Origin: Byssothecium circinans
Lineage: Eukaryota > Ascomycota > Dothideomycetes > Pleosporales > Massarinaceae
Direction of reading: 5' to 3'
DNA: 51,625 bases
NCBI GenBank assembly: GCA_010015675.1
Contig: ML977001.1
Location: 463,354 to 514,978 of the forward strand
The notes beneath the pieces are model-generated. The model had not been told where the DNA came from. It did not search any database and saw nothing but the letters and a program-made list of their open reading frames with translations. Positions within the stretch are counted from its first letter, which is position 1. Every line of letters begins with the position of its first letter. Below are positions 31,221 to 41,060 of this stretch, piece after piece. A program made the translations under genes and the position numbers.

Positions 31221-31724
31221 ATGGGTTGGTTCGGCACCTCCTCGTCGTCGCGACACCACTCCTCCTCTTCAAGACCAGGCTACGCGCGCTCCTACGCCGG
31301 CTCCTCCTACTCTTCCTCCTCACGCCACCATTCCTCGACCTCGCGCTACAAGCGTTCCCCACGCGACGGTTACATCCAATACCTGTACCACAAGTTCCGG
31401 CACCTGCTGCACAAGCTCTGGGCCTATGCGCGCCGCCACCCGTATAAGGTCTTCTTCATGGTGATCATGCCGCTGGTGTCTGGCGGCGTGCTGCATAAAC
31501 TGGCCAGACAGTTTGGCGTCAATTTACCCGAGATGGGTGGTGGGGGCGCGCATGGGGGATACAGTGGGAGCGGGCATCGGGGTGGTGAGGGTGGGTATTA
31601 CGGGAGTGAGGGGTATGGTGGCAGTGGAGGGGGTGGGTTGACTAGTGGGTTGAATATACAGAGTATGGCGAGTGGGATTGGGGGGTTGGCTAGTTTGGCC
31701 AAGATGGCGCAGGGTTTTGTGTAG
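31221..31724 (+). CDS. Small conserved fungal membrane protein
   Basis: A single exon of 167 aa starting MGWFGTSSSSRHH. The N-terminus is Ser/Arg/Tyr-rich. A basic segment RSPRDGYIQYLYHKFRHLLH leads to a single hydrophobic helix at about 75-95 (VFFMVIMPLVSGGVLHKLAR) and then QFGVNLPEMGGGG. The remainder is very glycine-rich, ending in a weakly hydrophobic LNIQSMASGIGGLASLAKMAQ. The block from RDGYI to GVNLPE resembles an uncharacterised family I recall from other filamentous ascomycetes. Membrane attachment is inferred; function unknown. It converges with the J-domain gene. Confidence 0.75.
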   Translation: MGWFGTSSSSRHHSSSSRPGYARSYAGSSYSSSSRHHSSTSRYKRSPRDGYIQYLYHKFRHLLHKLWAYARRHPYKVFFMVIMPLVSGGVLHKLARQFGVNLPEMGGGGAHGGYSGSGHRGGEGGYYGSEGYGGSGGGGLTSGLNIQSMASGIGGLASLAKMAQGFV

Positions 31725-32321
31725 GGGGTCATGTTTTGGAGAGAAGAGGATAGGAGTAATGGACAAGAAGGCGGATATGGACTGATATGACAGGTAAGAA
31801 GATGTGAGGGAATGAGGGTACTGAGAATGATCTATGTTTGGCGAAAGGAGAGTTATTGGTATTGGGTTAGGCCCATGGAGGCTTGACCTGTATTGGAGGA
31901 CATTGCTAGGTTTGGTGAAGGGACTTCTTGGGCTTTTTTTTACTGCGACGATATCCGTCCTGTCTCTCTTCAGCCTTTTGGTGTGGGAGTTCAGGCGCAC
32001 AGTGATGGATTTGACTTCACGGGAATGGCTTGGGACAACAAATTTGTGATAGATTTCCCCTTTTTACGTATCACAACCAATTCCACTACATAGTGCATCA
32101 CACGCGTGTCGTCAAGTGGTTGCTCATATCCCTTTCGCATCGTGTGTGTATCATTTCTATCTAAAACAGAAACGGAAGAGACAAGTAAAATCTCAAGAAA
32201 TAGAAAAGGTATCGTAAACCCATCTCCCGTTAACGTCTACCATCACTGATTATGCTCCACTCCTGACGCCAAACTCTCGAAGATAGCACCCATGCACGGT
32301 GCCCACATTATGACACTCTCA
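31725..32321. other. Convergent intergenic region
   Basis: About 600 bp of 3' flanks between the small membrane protein (plus) and the J-domain protein (minus). No gene or repeat recognised. Confidence 0.5.
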
Positions 32322-33175
32322 TCATCCCGACCCCACCGCATGCGCAAATACCTTGGCTGCGAGATCACTCAACAACCTCGCCTTATCGGCCTGCGGCAGC
32401 TCCTGGAACACACTATACACACTCTTCCCCTTCGCATCCCTCACAGCGCCCAACCGATTCCCCGCGACCGCGCCCGCAACCATGCCCGGGAAATTCGCCA
32501 TAATGAAGCCCATAGCGCCGCCACTCAGTCCTCCCACAATACTCCAGAACTTGCCCGTAGGCGTCGCCTGATCCCCCTCCGCCATCCCCTCCTCCCTCAA
32601 CATCTCCTCGAATACATTGCCGAATTGCTCGGACGAGAAACGGTCGTGCGATTCATCCGTGTTGCCTGCGGGAGCGCTGCCGAACCCAAAGGCGGACCAA
32701 GGGAACCCGCCGCCAGACGCGCGAGGAATCTCTTCTTCGAATTCCGAGTCGGGGGTTGCGGTCGTACCGGTGAAGCTGGAGTAGGCGCGCGAGGAGTCGT
32801 ATTCCCGACGGCGCGTGGGGTCGGACAGTGTGTAGTAGGCGTCGTTTATCTGCTGGAAACGCTTTGTGCGTGCAGCACGCTCGGGAGATTCGGCGGGGAC
32901 GCGGTCGGGGTGGTGTTTTAGGGCGGCTCTGAAATGTTGTTAGATTACGTGCGTGGTGTGAGAGTTTGAGGGGAGAGGGGCGTACTTTTTGTAGGCATCG
33001 CGCACTTGTTGTTGAGTCGCTTTGGAATCGACTTCGAGGACCTTGTCTAGAGACAAAAATGAGTTCGTGAGAGGCTCCAATATAGGTTATGGATCTTACA
33101 ATAGTCGACTGGTGCTATTTCGTGTCAGCCTTGAGCTCTGCTTTGCGAGTAAATGCGCGGAAGCTTACCAGACAT
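32322..33175 (-). CDS. J-domain (DnaJ/Hsp40) protein
   Basis: Four exons: 33175-33169 (7 nt, ATGTCTG), 33114-33100 (15 nt), 33046-32986 and 32928-32322, giving about 229 aa. The joined N-terminus is MSAPVDYYKVLEVDSKATQQ, then VRDAYKKAALKHHPDRV. HPD is at 34-36, so the protein should stimulate Hsp70 ATPase. The J-domain ends near DAYYTLSDPTRRREYD. Next come an aromatic/Gly segment, then SSEQFGNVFEEMLREEG and a Gly/Ala-rich weakly hydrophobic helix (GGLSGGAMGFIMANFPGMVA) that could associate with membranes. There is no zinc-finger or class-I/II substrate domain, so it is a class III (type C) J-protein. Location and client are unknown. Confidence 0.88.
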
Positions 33176-33712
33176 GGTGGAGGGAGCGTGAAGATGATAG
33201 TGAGTGAGGAGGATAGGATAAAAAGGTTGCTTGAGGTGTGAAAGAGGAGTTTAGGTGGGTAGGTAAGAAGTAGGGGGCCGTAGCCTCGAAACGTAAACTG
33301 TGGGCAGTTGAGAAGAGGCGCGTCGCGGGCAGTGACGTCAAATGCCGCTTCAGGTTCGTGTCCCGCCCTGTGGCTCGCTAGCATCTAAGTCAATCGATTC
33401 ACCGTCGCCAATGACCGCGGTCGATTTCACCAGAGTATGCAAGATTAAGTTTAGGGCCTATCAAGGATCATAGGAAAGAGTGTATATTCGAAGGGAAGTA
33501 AGTGTGGACTCTACGAAAATACACTGTTCTCAGCGCTTGTTCCTTCGACACAATATGCATCATGTGTAAAGCCATGTTGTAAGGGAGCATAAAGAAACAA
33601 TTAAATAAGATATGTAAATAATAACACACGGAGCAGAATAGAAGGCAAGATCCCTACCCGCAAAACTCCATACGATGACGTGAACACTGAGAGCTGGTGA
33701 AGAATAGCACAT
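33176..33712. other. Intergenic region
   Basis: Upstream of the J-domain gene and downstream of the next minus-strand gene; about 540 bp. No gene or repeat recognised. Confidence 0.5.
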
Positions 33713-35176
33713 TCAATGCTTCCTTTTACCCTTCCCCTTTCTCTTCCTTTCACCCGAACCGGTCTTTGCGGAGCTCTTCCTATTTCCAGCATCGTCCTCT
33801 TCATCCCCCAAGTCAACCCCCAAGCCCCCCTGCATTGGCACGGGATCGGAGTAACTGCCGTGAACACTCTCTGTAGCTGTCGCGTGCTGTACCGGGACTG
33901 GAACGCGGCGCGGCATTGCGACGTGAGTATCCGAAGAACCTGAAGCGACTCTGCGTGTGTACTGGGGCTGAGACACAGTCGACGACGAAGACGAGGCAAG
34001 GTGTCCTGCCGCTTGATATTGGAAGGGTTCTGCGGTGTGGTGCTTGTACTCTACCGTTGGGAAAGGGACGAGAGTGGGGGTCTCTTGGATGGGTGATGAG
34101 CGAGTGCGGCCGTTTGACAACTGCTGGGGCTCGATCCTGTCTTGCGTCGATTGGCGCGACGATGAGGACGCTGGACGGTTTGCATGCACTGGGCTGTTTA
34201 TCGGGCTGGCTGACCGGTAGCTCACAGGCGAACCTGGGAATGTTCCGGGCATGTCTCTCGAGCCAGTGATACGCATAGGTGCTTGTGACAGACGTAAGGC
34301 TGGTCCTAAGCCTCGTGCTTGCGTAGGTTGGCCCCCTTTGGCTAGTGGTAGCTTGTCGCTGCTCATTGAAGCTGAGCGGGAGCTTTTTGCTGAGGCTGAC
34401 GGCCGTACAGGGGCCTCTCGAGCATTTCGACCTTGGTATGCATTGATCGGAGCGTACATTGGCTGACCGTTCGGTCCTGGAACCACAAAACCCGGAGGCA
34501 TTGGTTGGCTCGCCATTTCCGACACGTTTGAAGGAGCACGCGATCGACCGCTAGACTTCTTCTCTTTGGGCTTGCTACTGAAGAGCGACGTTCGTCTTTG
34601 GTTCTTCTTTCTCCCAGATGTGCCAGTGTTGCTCGACGACGCTGCGACAACTGGATTTGCGTTTCCATTGACAGTACCCGCAGTCGCAGGTCTAGATCTG
34701 GCTTGAGGATGCGCTGCAGGCGTCCTCGAACGCCAGATCCTTGCTTGATAGGCTTCCAGCTCCTCTGGTAAAAGTTGCACATCAGCGTCTCCAGTAGCTC
34801 TTGCGAGTCGGATCTTATCCAACACTCGTTGAAAGAGAAGCTCTTCATATTCAGCCGCAGCCATAGTAACATCGGCTGCATCATCGTAGTAGCCTTCGTC
34901 TTCCATGTATCCATAGTCATCCCCATATGCCATTCCATCCACATCGCCTGTTCTTCGCTCCCAAGCCCCCATGTCCATGTCATTGAAATAAAGTTCATCC
35001 GGATTGAAATTTTGCTTTCCGTTGGGAGCCTTGTGAAAACCCGAATCTAATAAAACGCCATTCTTTTCATCGTCGCTGTCCACCTCGTGAAATCTATACA
35101 CGTCATCCGTCTCCTCCAAATATTTCCCAACACTACCTGCCCCTCGATCCCCTGGCGGTCTTCCCCATGGGGGCAT
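33713..35176 (-). CDS. Conserved fungal disordered protein next to PRA1
   Basis: A single exon of 487 aa (MPPWGRPPGDRGAGS). The N-terminal ~150 residues look conserved and acidic: SVGKYLEETDDVYRFHEVDS, GFHKAPNGKQNFNPDELYFN, then AAAEYEELLFQRVLDKIRLA and LLPEELEAYQARI. The rest is Ser/Pro/Arg-rich and disordered with PPGFVVPGPNGQPMYAPIN and a very basic C-terminus (KRKGKGKRKH) that could be a nuclear or nucleolar signal. I recall a family like this lying near PRA1 in other ascomycetes, sometimes mis-fused to it in annotations. No function assigned. Its ATG is only 26 bp from the PRA1 stop codon, on the same strand. Confidence 0.75.
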   Translation of the reverse strand: MPPWGRPPGDRGAGSVGKYLEETDDVYRFHEVDSDDEKNGVLLDSGFHKAPNGKQNFNPDELYFNDMDMGAWERRTGDVDGMAYGDDYGYMEDEGYYDDAADVTMAAAEYEELLFQRVLDKIRLARATGDADVQLLPEELEAYQARIWRSRTPAAHPQARSRPATAGTVNGNANPVVAASSSNTGTSGRKKNQRRTSLFSSKPKEKKSSGRSRAPSNVSEMASQPMPPGFVVPGPNGQPMYAPINAYQGRNAREAPVRPSASAKSSRSASMSSDKLPLAKGGQPTQARGLGPALRLSQAPMRITGSRDMPGTFPGSPVSYRSASPINSPVHANRPASSSSRQSTQDRIEPQQLSNGRTRSSPIQETPTLVPFPTVEYKHHTAEPFQYQAAGHLASSSSSTVSQPQYTRRVASGSSDTHVAMPRRVPVPVQHATATESVHGSYSDPVPMQGGLGVDLGDEEDDAGNRKSSAKTGSGERKRKGKGKRKH

Positions 35177-35202
35177 AGTGTAAGGAGCTCGCAGCCGACC
35201 AC

Positions 35203-35733
35203 TTAGACTGCCTCCTCGGAAAAAGCTGACTCGATTGGTTTGTCCATGAATGCGGCATGGCCTAGGATGGTGACGCCCGAGGCTCCGATGAGCCAGAGAG
35301 CGGTGGTGAAGGGAGAAGCCCAGAAACCAAGAGGAATGGTAATGACGAGCAGTGTGGTGTAGAGCTGGGAGGTGGTAGCGCGCCAGCTGCCCAGCTCCAG
35401 GTCGTTGCCGCCGAGTTTGCCGATTCCGTACATGCCACCAACAAGCAAGCAGATGACGAAGAGCAGTGTCAGGTTGGTGAGCAAGCTGTAGATGCTGAGC
35501 ATGGCGAAGACGACGGCATAGTTGCTTGAGAAGTAGCTGAGGTTGTAGTTGACCCTGCTCTGCGCCTCACTGAAGTTGGCGGGCTTGGAGATGCGCTTGA
35601 AGTCGAAGAACTCGCCGATGGGTTTGAGGTTGGAGAAGCGTGAGGAGACAGACTGCGAGCGCAGGCCGTCGAAGCGGCCGGAGAGGTTCATGCGCGAGGT
35701 CAGCGCCTCGATGGGAATGCTCAGTCGCGACAT
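35203..35733 (-). CDS. PRA1-family (Yip3) prenylated Rab acceptor
   Basis: A single exon of 176 aa. The N-terminal part contains the family block RPxxEFFDxxRxxxPxxFxEAxxRVxxNLxYFxxNY, seen here as IGEFFDFKRISKPANFSEAQ followed by SRVNYNLSYFSSNY. Two hydrophobic hairpins follow: AVVFAMLSIYSLLTNLTLLF with VICLLVGGMYGIG, and LYTTLLVITIPLGFWASPFT with ALWLIGASGVTILGHAAF. It ends in an acidic tail (ESAFSEEAV). PRA1/Yip3 proteins bind prenylated Rab GTPases and act in ER-to-Golgi traffic. The length is normal. The downstream minus-strand gene begins 26 bp after its stop. Confidence 0.92.
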   Translation of the reverse strand: MSRLSIPIEALTSRMNLSGRFDGLRSQSVSSRFSNLKPIGEFFDFKRISKPANFSEAQSRVNYNLSYFSSNYAVVFAMLSIYSLLTNLTLLFVICLLVGGMYGIGKLGGNDLELGSWRATTSQLYTTLLVITIPLGFWASPFTTALWLIGASGVTILGHAAFMDKPIESAFSEEAV

Positions 35734-36492
35734 GATGGCGGTGGTGGATTGGGTAGTCTGGAGTGGACGAGGGTTGGGTTTCGGGGTCGTCAGGCACGAT
35801 CAAATTCTGTTGGGCTTGGATGTCTGCGCGAGGCGTCTGGTTAGCTGTGGGTCGGGTGTTGAATGCAGGGTAGTCCTAGAGGCTTGAAAGGTGTCCTCTG
35901 CGGGTGGAATGGAGATAATATTTGAATGAAGCTGGAGCCTTACCGGTGTCTTTGGAGTCGCAAGAGTACGGGTTCGCTGACGCGTCGTTGGAGATTACGG
36001 ACGTAGAGGGAGGGAATGAGGGAGCGCGTACGTACTCTTCTGGCTGAGCAGTCGGAAATGTTTTGATGAAAGTCTTGGTGGTGGTGGCCCCTGCCTCACA
36101 GATCGCAATCCCCTTACTAAAATAGAAAACAGCTAGCGGGAACGGGGTTTCACATGCTGACCCGTCTGCAGTTCCGTATTTCTTACAGTGTACTCAAAGA
36201 GGCCACGGAAGCAGTAATCAGAGTGAGCACGTGAGCACTTGAGCAGAGCAGAGCAGAGAGCAGCGAGAAGAGAGAAGAGAGAAGCTCGAATCTGTCCTTT
36301 GTAGGCGTGGGGACCTGCCTAACTTCGTCCTGCTAGCGGCCGTCCAGAACCCCGCCCCGCTGATTGGCCCACGTTCAGCACAAGAAAGTGCAGTGCGCTT
36401 CCTATCACCACCCGTCAGCCACAACATTACTATTGGGACCCGCGCACTGCCATCCCGACTAACACGACATCACCGCCCACTCTCCATACGCC
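35734..36492. other. Divergent intergenic region
   Basis: About 760 bp between the ATGs of PRA1 (minus) and ERJ5-like (plus). An AGAG-rich stretch lies around 36240-36290. An inverted CCAAT (ATTGG) lies at about 36362-36366. No gene recognised. Confidence 0.5.
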
Positions 36493-37814
36493 ATGAGGTC
36501 TCCGGCCCTGCTCGCGTTGGTCGTGTGCCTGCTGGCTGCCTTTGCGCATGCCTGGTCGAAAGAGGGTACGTGCAAAGCCCACTGCATCCAATCCTCCCCC
36601 AATTGACACAGCCAACTGAGCTGCGGGCTAATTCGTAATGCAGACCACGAAATCTTCCGACTGCGAGACGACGTGGTCGCTCACAATGGGCCTAACGTTA
36701 CCTTCTACGACCTCCTCGGCGTGAAGCCCTCGGTGACCCAGGACGGCTTGACCAAGGCCTGGCGCAAGATTTCCAAGGAGCTGCACCCTGACAAGGCGCG
36801 CAAGACCTTCGAGGCTAAGCGCGTGCTTGAGAACAAGAAGAAGGGCAAGAAGGTTGTCAAGCCGCCTTCCAAGAGGGAGATCGATGCCTACCTGAAAGAG
36901 ACCACGATTACCTACCAGCGCCTGTCCGTAATTGCCGAGCTCTTGAAAGGCCCTGACCGCGCACGATATGACCACTTCCTCAAGAATGGCTTCCCCAAGT
37001 GGAGGGGCACTGGTTACTACTACACGCGGTTCCGTCCCGGCCTTGGATCCGTCATGCTGGGACTTTTGGTTGTCATGGGCGGAGGCATGCACTACTTCTA
37101 TCTCCACATGACTTGGAAACGCCAGCGCGATTTTGTCGAACGGTATATCCGCACTGCACGCACAACCGCCTGGGGTGATGCCATGGGCATTCAGGGCATT
37201 CCCGGCATCGACACCCCTCCCGCCGTCAACACCCAGCAGTGGAACGAGGGCGAAGAAGGGAGCGACGAGCAGCAGGAAATGGCGCCCATGAACCGTAGAC
37301 AGAAGCGTGCAATGGACAAGGAGAACAAGAAGGACAAGAAGAACAAAGCGATCCAGAAGGCACGCAGCTCTGGTATCAGCACCCCTGTCGAGGCTGCCAT
37401 CACCTCGGGTCCCCAAGGTGCAAAGAAACGTATTGTAGGACAGAATGGAAAGGTGTTGGTGGTTGACTCGGTTGGCAACGTTTTTCTCGAAGAGGAGACT
37501 GAGGATGGCGTGAAGCAGGAGTTCTTGCTCGATGTGAGTATGCCACCGAAAAAACACCCCGTAACACGAGCTGACATATCTAGCCCAACGAGGAGCCTTC
37601 CCCAACCATCTACGATACTATGCTGTTCCGCTTGCCTAAATTCCTGTACAACCAGTCTGTTGGCCGCGTTCTCGGAAACAAGGCCGCCGTTGACGAGCCG
37701 CTCATCGAATCCTCCGGTCTCCCCAAAGAAGAAGCCGCACTGCAGTCCGCGACGGCTTCCAACCTGAACGGTGAGGCAAAGAAGCGCAAGTTAAGGGGCA
37801 AGGCTGGTCGGTAG
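36493..37814 (+). CDS. ER membrane J-protein, ERJ5-like
   Basis: Three exons: 36493-36565, 36644-37533 and 37584-37814, giving about 397 aa. A signal peptide lies at 1-20 (LLALVVCLLAAFAHA). The J-domain follows directly (DHEIFRLRDDVVAHNGPNVT, FYDLLGVKPSVTQDG, HPD at 72-74) and carries an insertion with basic KKKGKK before PSKREIDAYL. A hydrophobic helix at about 147-170 (VMLGLLVVMGGGMHYFYLHM) follows. The long C-terminal part is charged and cytosolic, with RRQKRAMDKENKKDKKNK and a conserved GPQGAKKRIVGQNGKVLVVD. A luminal J-domain, one membrane span and a cytosolic tail match yeast Erj5, which cooperates with the ER Hsp70 Kar2/BiP. Loss of Erj5 in yeast activates the unfolded protein response. 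IRE1 is about 3.2 kb away, which may be coincidental. A 325-codon frame on the opposite strand is a shadow. Confidence 0.86.
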
Positions 37815-38191
37815 TGGCGCATGCACTTGGAATGCCTTTGCTAAAAGCGTATGATTTGAGTTCTATACCATGACTCTGATTGGAAAAGTAGGAGTCCTTT
37901 GCTTTGTCGGTCGGATAGTGTTGACCATTGTAAGATTGCATTATAGACGAGGAAGATTTACCAGCATTCTATCACGCAATCTTAAAGAATTTGTCGACTG
38001 AGATGAACTATATTCTCCATTGGTGATGTTCGACGCTATGCCATGATAATCCACATGCAGTTCAATGCACTAATACGTCCCATGTCGACATGAATCGGCG
38101 ATGATGCCTACCCTCGAGCTCAACGTCCAAACCTGAGCATTTATTTACACATTATCTTTCTATGCCAATCCAATGACCTGCATCCCCTCTT
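37815..38191. other. Convergent intergenic region
   Basis: About 380 bp between the stop codons of the ERJ5-like gene and COQ10. No gene recognised. Confidence 0.5.
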
Positions 38192-38932
38192 CTACCTCTT
38201 CAACTGACTCCCATCCAAACCCTTCAACTCCGCCGCGGCCATTTCAGGATCCCCCTCCAACAACACCCTAACTCTCTCTTCAAACGCCTTGATCATAATC
38301 TCCGCAACTTTCGGCGCCGCCCCCGCACTCAATGTAGCATAAAGCGGATTCGCAAACGCAAACTCCAGCTCCAACTTCACCTCCGTACTCTCCTTCGCCA
38401 GCCCCTCAATTGTCCACCGACTCTTCAAATGCGTCATGAGCCCATTGCTCGCGCCCTTGGCCCCCTTATCCCCATCCTGTGCGCCGTCTAAATGATGCGC
38501 TATCTCGCTCCGCGGTAACTCCGTCTCCGTGCTCCCGCCTATGCTTTCTACTATCCGGCCGGGGACGCAAAAGACCCGCGACGTGAAGGATTCGGTGAGG
38601 TTGCTGAAACCGACGAGGAGTTGGGCTTCCGAGGGCCAGCGGCGGTGGTGCGTGTGATCGGGCGAGGACCACCTGGTTACGGAGGAGGACTGGCAGTAGG
38701 GGAGGAACTGCGAGTAGCTGGAGACGTCGGCGACGATGGAGTAGATTGGCTGAGATGGGTAGGGGAGAGTGCGTGTTGCAGTCAGAGTCTGTGGAGTAGT
38801 GGAGTTGCCGGTGAGGGGGTTTAGGGCGGATTGGAAGGGGTTTGGGAGGAAGTTTCGTCGTTGGGAGAGGGGTGAGAGGCCCTGGAGAGGGCCGCGGAGG
38901 AGAGGTCGGAGGAGTGTTTTTGAGGCGGCCAT
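38192..38932 (-). CDS. COQ10: COQ10, coenzyme Q-binding START-domain protein
   Basis: A single exon of 246 aa. The N-terminus (MAASKTLLRPLLRGPLQGLS, then PLSQRRNFLP) is basic and lacks acids, a mitochondrial presequence. The START/polyketide-cyclase-like domain follows: ATRTLPYPSQPIYSIVADVS, SYSQFLPYCQSSSVTRW, then LVGFSNLTESFTSRVFCVPG and RWTIEG...TEVKLELEFAFANPLYAT. It ends with a helix, AAPKVAEIMIKAFEERVRVL. COQ10 binds ubiquinone and is needed for its efficient use in the respiratory chain, at the matrix side of the inner membrane. The domain contains a short acidic/Gly insertion (DGAQDGDKGAKGASNG), seen in other filamentous fungi. Its promoter is shared with the TRM140-like gene. Confidence 0.92.
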   Translation of the reverse strand: MAASKTLLRPLLRGPLQGLSPLSQRRNFLPNPFQSALNPLTGNSTTPQTLTATRTLPYPSQPIYSIVADVSSYSQFLPYCQSSSVTRWSSPDHTHHRRWPSEAQLLVGFSNLTESFTSRVFCVPGRIVESIGGSTETELPRSEIAHHLDGAQDGDKGAKGASNGLMTHLKSRWTIEGLAKESTEVKLELEFAFANPLYATLSAGAAPKVAEIMIKAFEERVRVLLEGDPEMAAAELKGLDGSQLKR

Positions 38933-39241
38933 TCCGAATTCAATCGAGGATGGGGTAGACGCGTAGATAAAGAGTATGTGGTGAGGGTAGTGGAATCAAT
39001 GTCACCTTGGAGACATGATCTGAAACGTGTAGTGAGCTATCTCACAGCCCGTCAAATCTGATTGCCATTGAGAAGGGAGCTAAGCTTGCGGCTCTGACGA
39101 AATGCATGCCAGGAACAGCTAGTCGAACGAAGCCTAGTCTATCCCGACTTATCGATACGAAATTTTGGAGAATAGCTGACCACTCCCCCACTATACCTTC
39201 AATTCACTTTCTGCTCCCCATCCTTTAAATATATCTTCAAG
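38933..39241. promoter_or_regulatory. Short divergent promoter, COQ10 / TRM140-like
   Basis: Only 309 bp separate the two ATGs. A TTTAAATATAT element stands at about 39225-39235, immediately before the first ATG of the plus-strand gene, close enough to raise the question of which ATG is used (see findings). Confidence 0.5.
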
Positions 39242-40663
39242 ATGGAGCCCGCCGCAGGAACCACCTCAGATCCGCGCTATCAAACCAACGACACCATGTC
39301 CACCAAACCCACCCCAAAATCGCAACTCTCAAAGGGCATGGAGCACATGCGCTTCGCCGTAACCGTAGACCCTATAGCCCACCCAACTACCTCTTCCACC
39401 CCCACCCCGCCCATATCCTCCCTCCCCACCCCAACCTCCTCCTCGCCACTCCCCGAATACGACGCCTACGGAGTACCCGCCACCATAGCCCCCATCCGCA
39501 ACGCGCCGCACCGCTCCCACTCGCCCACCAACAACCAAAAGCGCACCGACCCCTTCGCCTTCGGCTCCCGCTACCTCGAAGAAGGCGACGACATCTTCGA
39601 ATTCAACGCCTGGGACCACGTCCAAGTCGACCCCACCTACCGCGAGTTCTCCGAACAGCAATACGAGAAGCAACGCGCCGACCCCGTGTCCGACTTCGAC
39701 AAGGGCCGCTTCAACGACAACCCTGAGAAATGGTGGAACTTGTTTTACAAGAACAACAAGACCAATTTCTTCAAGAACCGGAAGTGGTTGGCGCAGGAGT
39801 TCCCCGTGCTGGAGAAGGTGGGGGAAGAGGGCACGGGGAAGGCGGTGGTGCTGGAGGTGGGTGCGGGAGCGGGGAATAGCGCGTTTCCTATACTGCAGAG
39901 GAGTAGGAATCCCGGGTTGAAGATTCATGCGTGTGATTTTTCGAAGAAGGCGGTGGAGCTGATTAGGGCGAATGACATGTATGATCCTAAGAGGATACAG
40001 GCGGATGTTTGGGACGTTGCCGCGTCGTTGGATTCGGAGAATGCAGGGTTGCCGCCTGGGATTGAGGAGGGGAGTGTGGATGTTGTGCTTATGATCTTCA
40101 TCTTCTCGGCGCTGAGTCCGAGGCAGTGGGATCAGGCGGTGAGGAATATATGGAGGGTGTTGAAGCCGGGTGGACAGGTGCTGTTTCGAGATTACGGTAA
40201 GGGTGATCTCGCACAGGTTAGGTTCAAGAAGGGTCGGTATATGGAAGAGAACTTTTATGTTCGCGGAGATGGGACGCGGGTTTATTTCTTCGAGCAAGAT
40301 GAGTTGGAGGAGATTTGGGGTGGGAAGAAGCGTGTGCCCAAGGAGGAAGAGAAGAGTCGTGAGGTAACCGGAACGAAAGGAACTGTCGAAGAGAAGTTGA
40401 CAGATCTTACGGTCAACGACACATCCGTAGAACCAGAGGACTCACAATCAAGTCCAAACCAAACTAAAGAACCACGACCTGCTTTCGAAATCGCACATAT
40501 CGGCATCGATAGGCGTATGTTGGTGAACCGACAACGACGACTCAAGATGTATCGGTGCTGGATGCAGGCCGTGTTCCGCAAACCTGGCAATCAGAGTGGT
40601 GTGCCTACAAGTACATTACGGCAGGACAAACATACAGAGGCAGAAGAGGATAAGGAGGCATAA
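39242..40663 (+). CDS. tRNA N3-methylcytidine methyltransferase, TRM140/METTL2-like
   Basis: A single exon of 473 aa from the first ATG; a second in-frame ATG at 39296 (codon 19) sits in a better context (CACCATGTCC) and may be the true start. After a low-complexity N-terminus, residues ~101-185 carry the METTL2 block DPFAFGSRYLEEGDDIFEFN, WDHVQVD and WWNLFYKNNKTNFFKNR. The SAM-binding site is VLEVGAGAGNS (~203-213), with HACDFSKKAVEL and RDYGKGDLAQVRFKKGR following. The C-terminus has RRMLVNRQRRLKMYRCWMQA. Members form m3C at position 32 of tRNA-Thr and tRNA-Ser. There is no yeast Abp140-style actin-binding front. A Ser/Glu-rich insertion lies at ~385-410. A 322-codon frame on the opposite strand is a shadow. 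Confidence 0.93.
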   Translation: MEPAAGTTSDPRYQTNDTMSTKPTPKSQLSKGMEHMRFAVTVDPIAHPTTSSTPTPPISSLPTPTSSSPLPEYDAYGVPATIAPIRNAPHRSHSPTNNQKRTDPFAFGSRYLEEGDDIFEFNAWDHVQVDPTYREFSEQQYEKQRADPVSDFDKGRFNDNPEKWWNLFYKNNKTNFFKNRKWLAQEFPVLEKVGEEGTGKAVVLEVGAGAGNSAFPILQRSRNPGLKIHACDFSKKAVELIRANDMYDPKRIQADVWDVAASLDSENAGLPPGIEEGSVDVVLMIFIFSALSPRQWDQAVRNIWRVLKPGGQVLFRDYGKGDLAQVRFKKGRYMEENFYVRGDGTRVYFFEQDELEEIWGGKKRVPKEEEKSREVTGTKGTVEEKLTDLTVNDTSVEPEDSQSSPNQTKEPRPAFEIAHIGIDRRMLVNRQRRLKMYRCWMQAVFRKPGNQSGVPTSTLRQDKHTEAEEDKEA

Positions 40664-41060
40664 GGGAAGGATGTGGAGTACGTCGATCTACTGTACTTTC
40701 TGAGGCGAGAATGATTGATCTTGGTGGATATTATACCCAGCTGCAGGAATTAAATCATTCAAACAAAGCACTCTAACAAACATTTGTTAATGACCAACTA
40801 CCAATCTCAGATAGTGATAAGTAGTGTTGCGGAGTCGCCATTCTATCACGATAACTTGATGAAGGGATCCTTGTTAATACGACCATCAATCACAAGGGCT
40901 CACCGAGAGAGAGGTCCAGGTGTAGTACACAAACTGAATATCATTAAGGATCACGGTTGACAATGCGCCGGCTGGTATGCTATGCAAATACGACACCCCC
41001 TAAACTCAGAGTAACTGCAGTACTCCACTCCATTCCATCCCTCGTCCCCAAAGAGCTCCA
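40664..41060. other. Convergent intergenic region
   Basis: About 400 bp between the TRM140-like stop and the IRE1 stop. No gene or repeat recognised. Confidence 0.5.

Noticed and set aside
36628..37605. 325-codon minus-strand ORF
   Set aside because: Antisense to the ERJ5-like gene; leucine-rich low-complexity runs mirror lysine/glutamate codons of the real gene.
39329..40297. 322-codon minus-strand ORF
   Set aside because: Antisense to the TRM140-like gene; Arg/His/Leu-rich composition followed by Gly/Val-rich runs is typical of a shadow frame.
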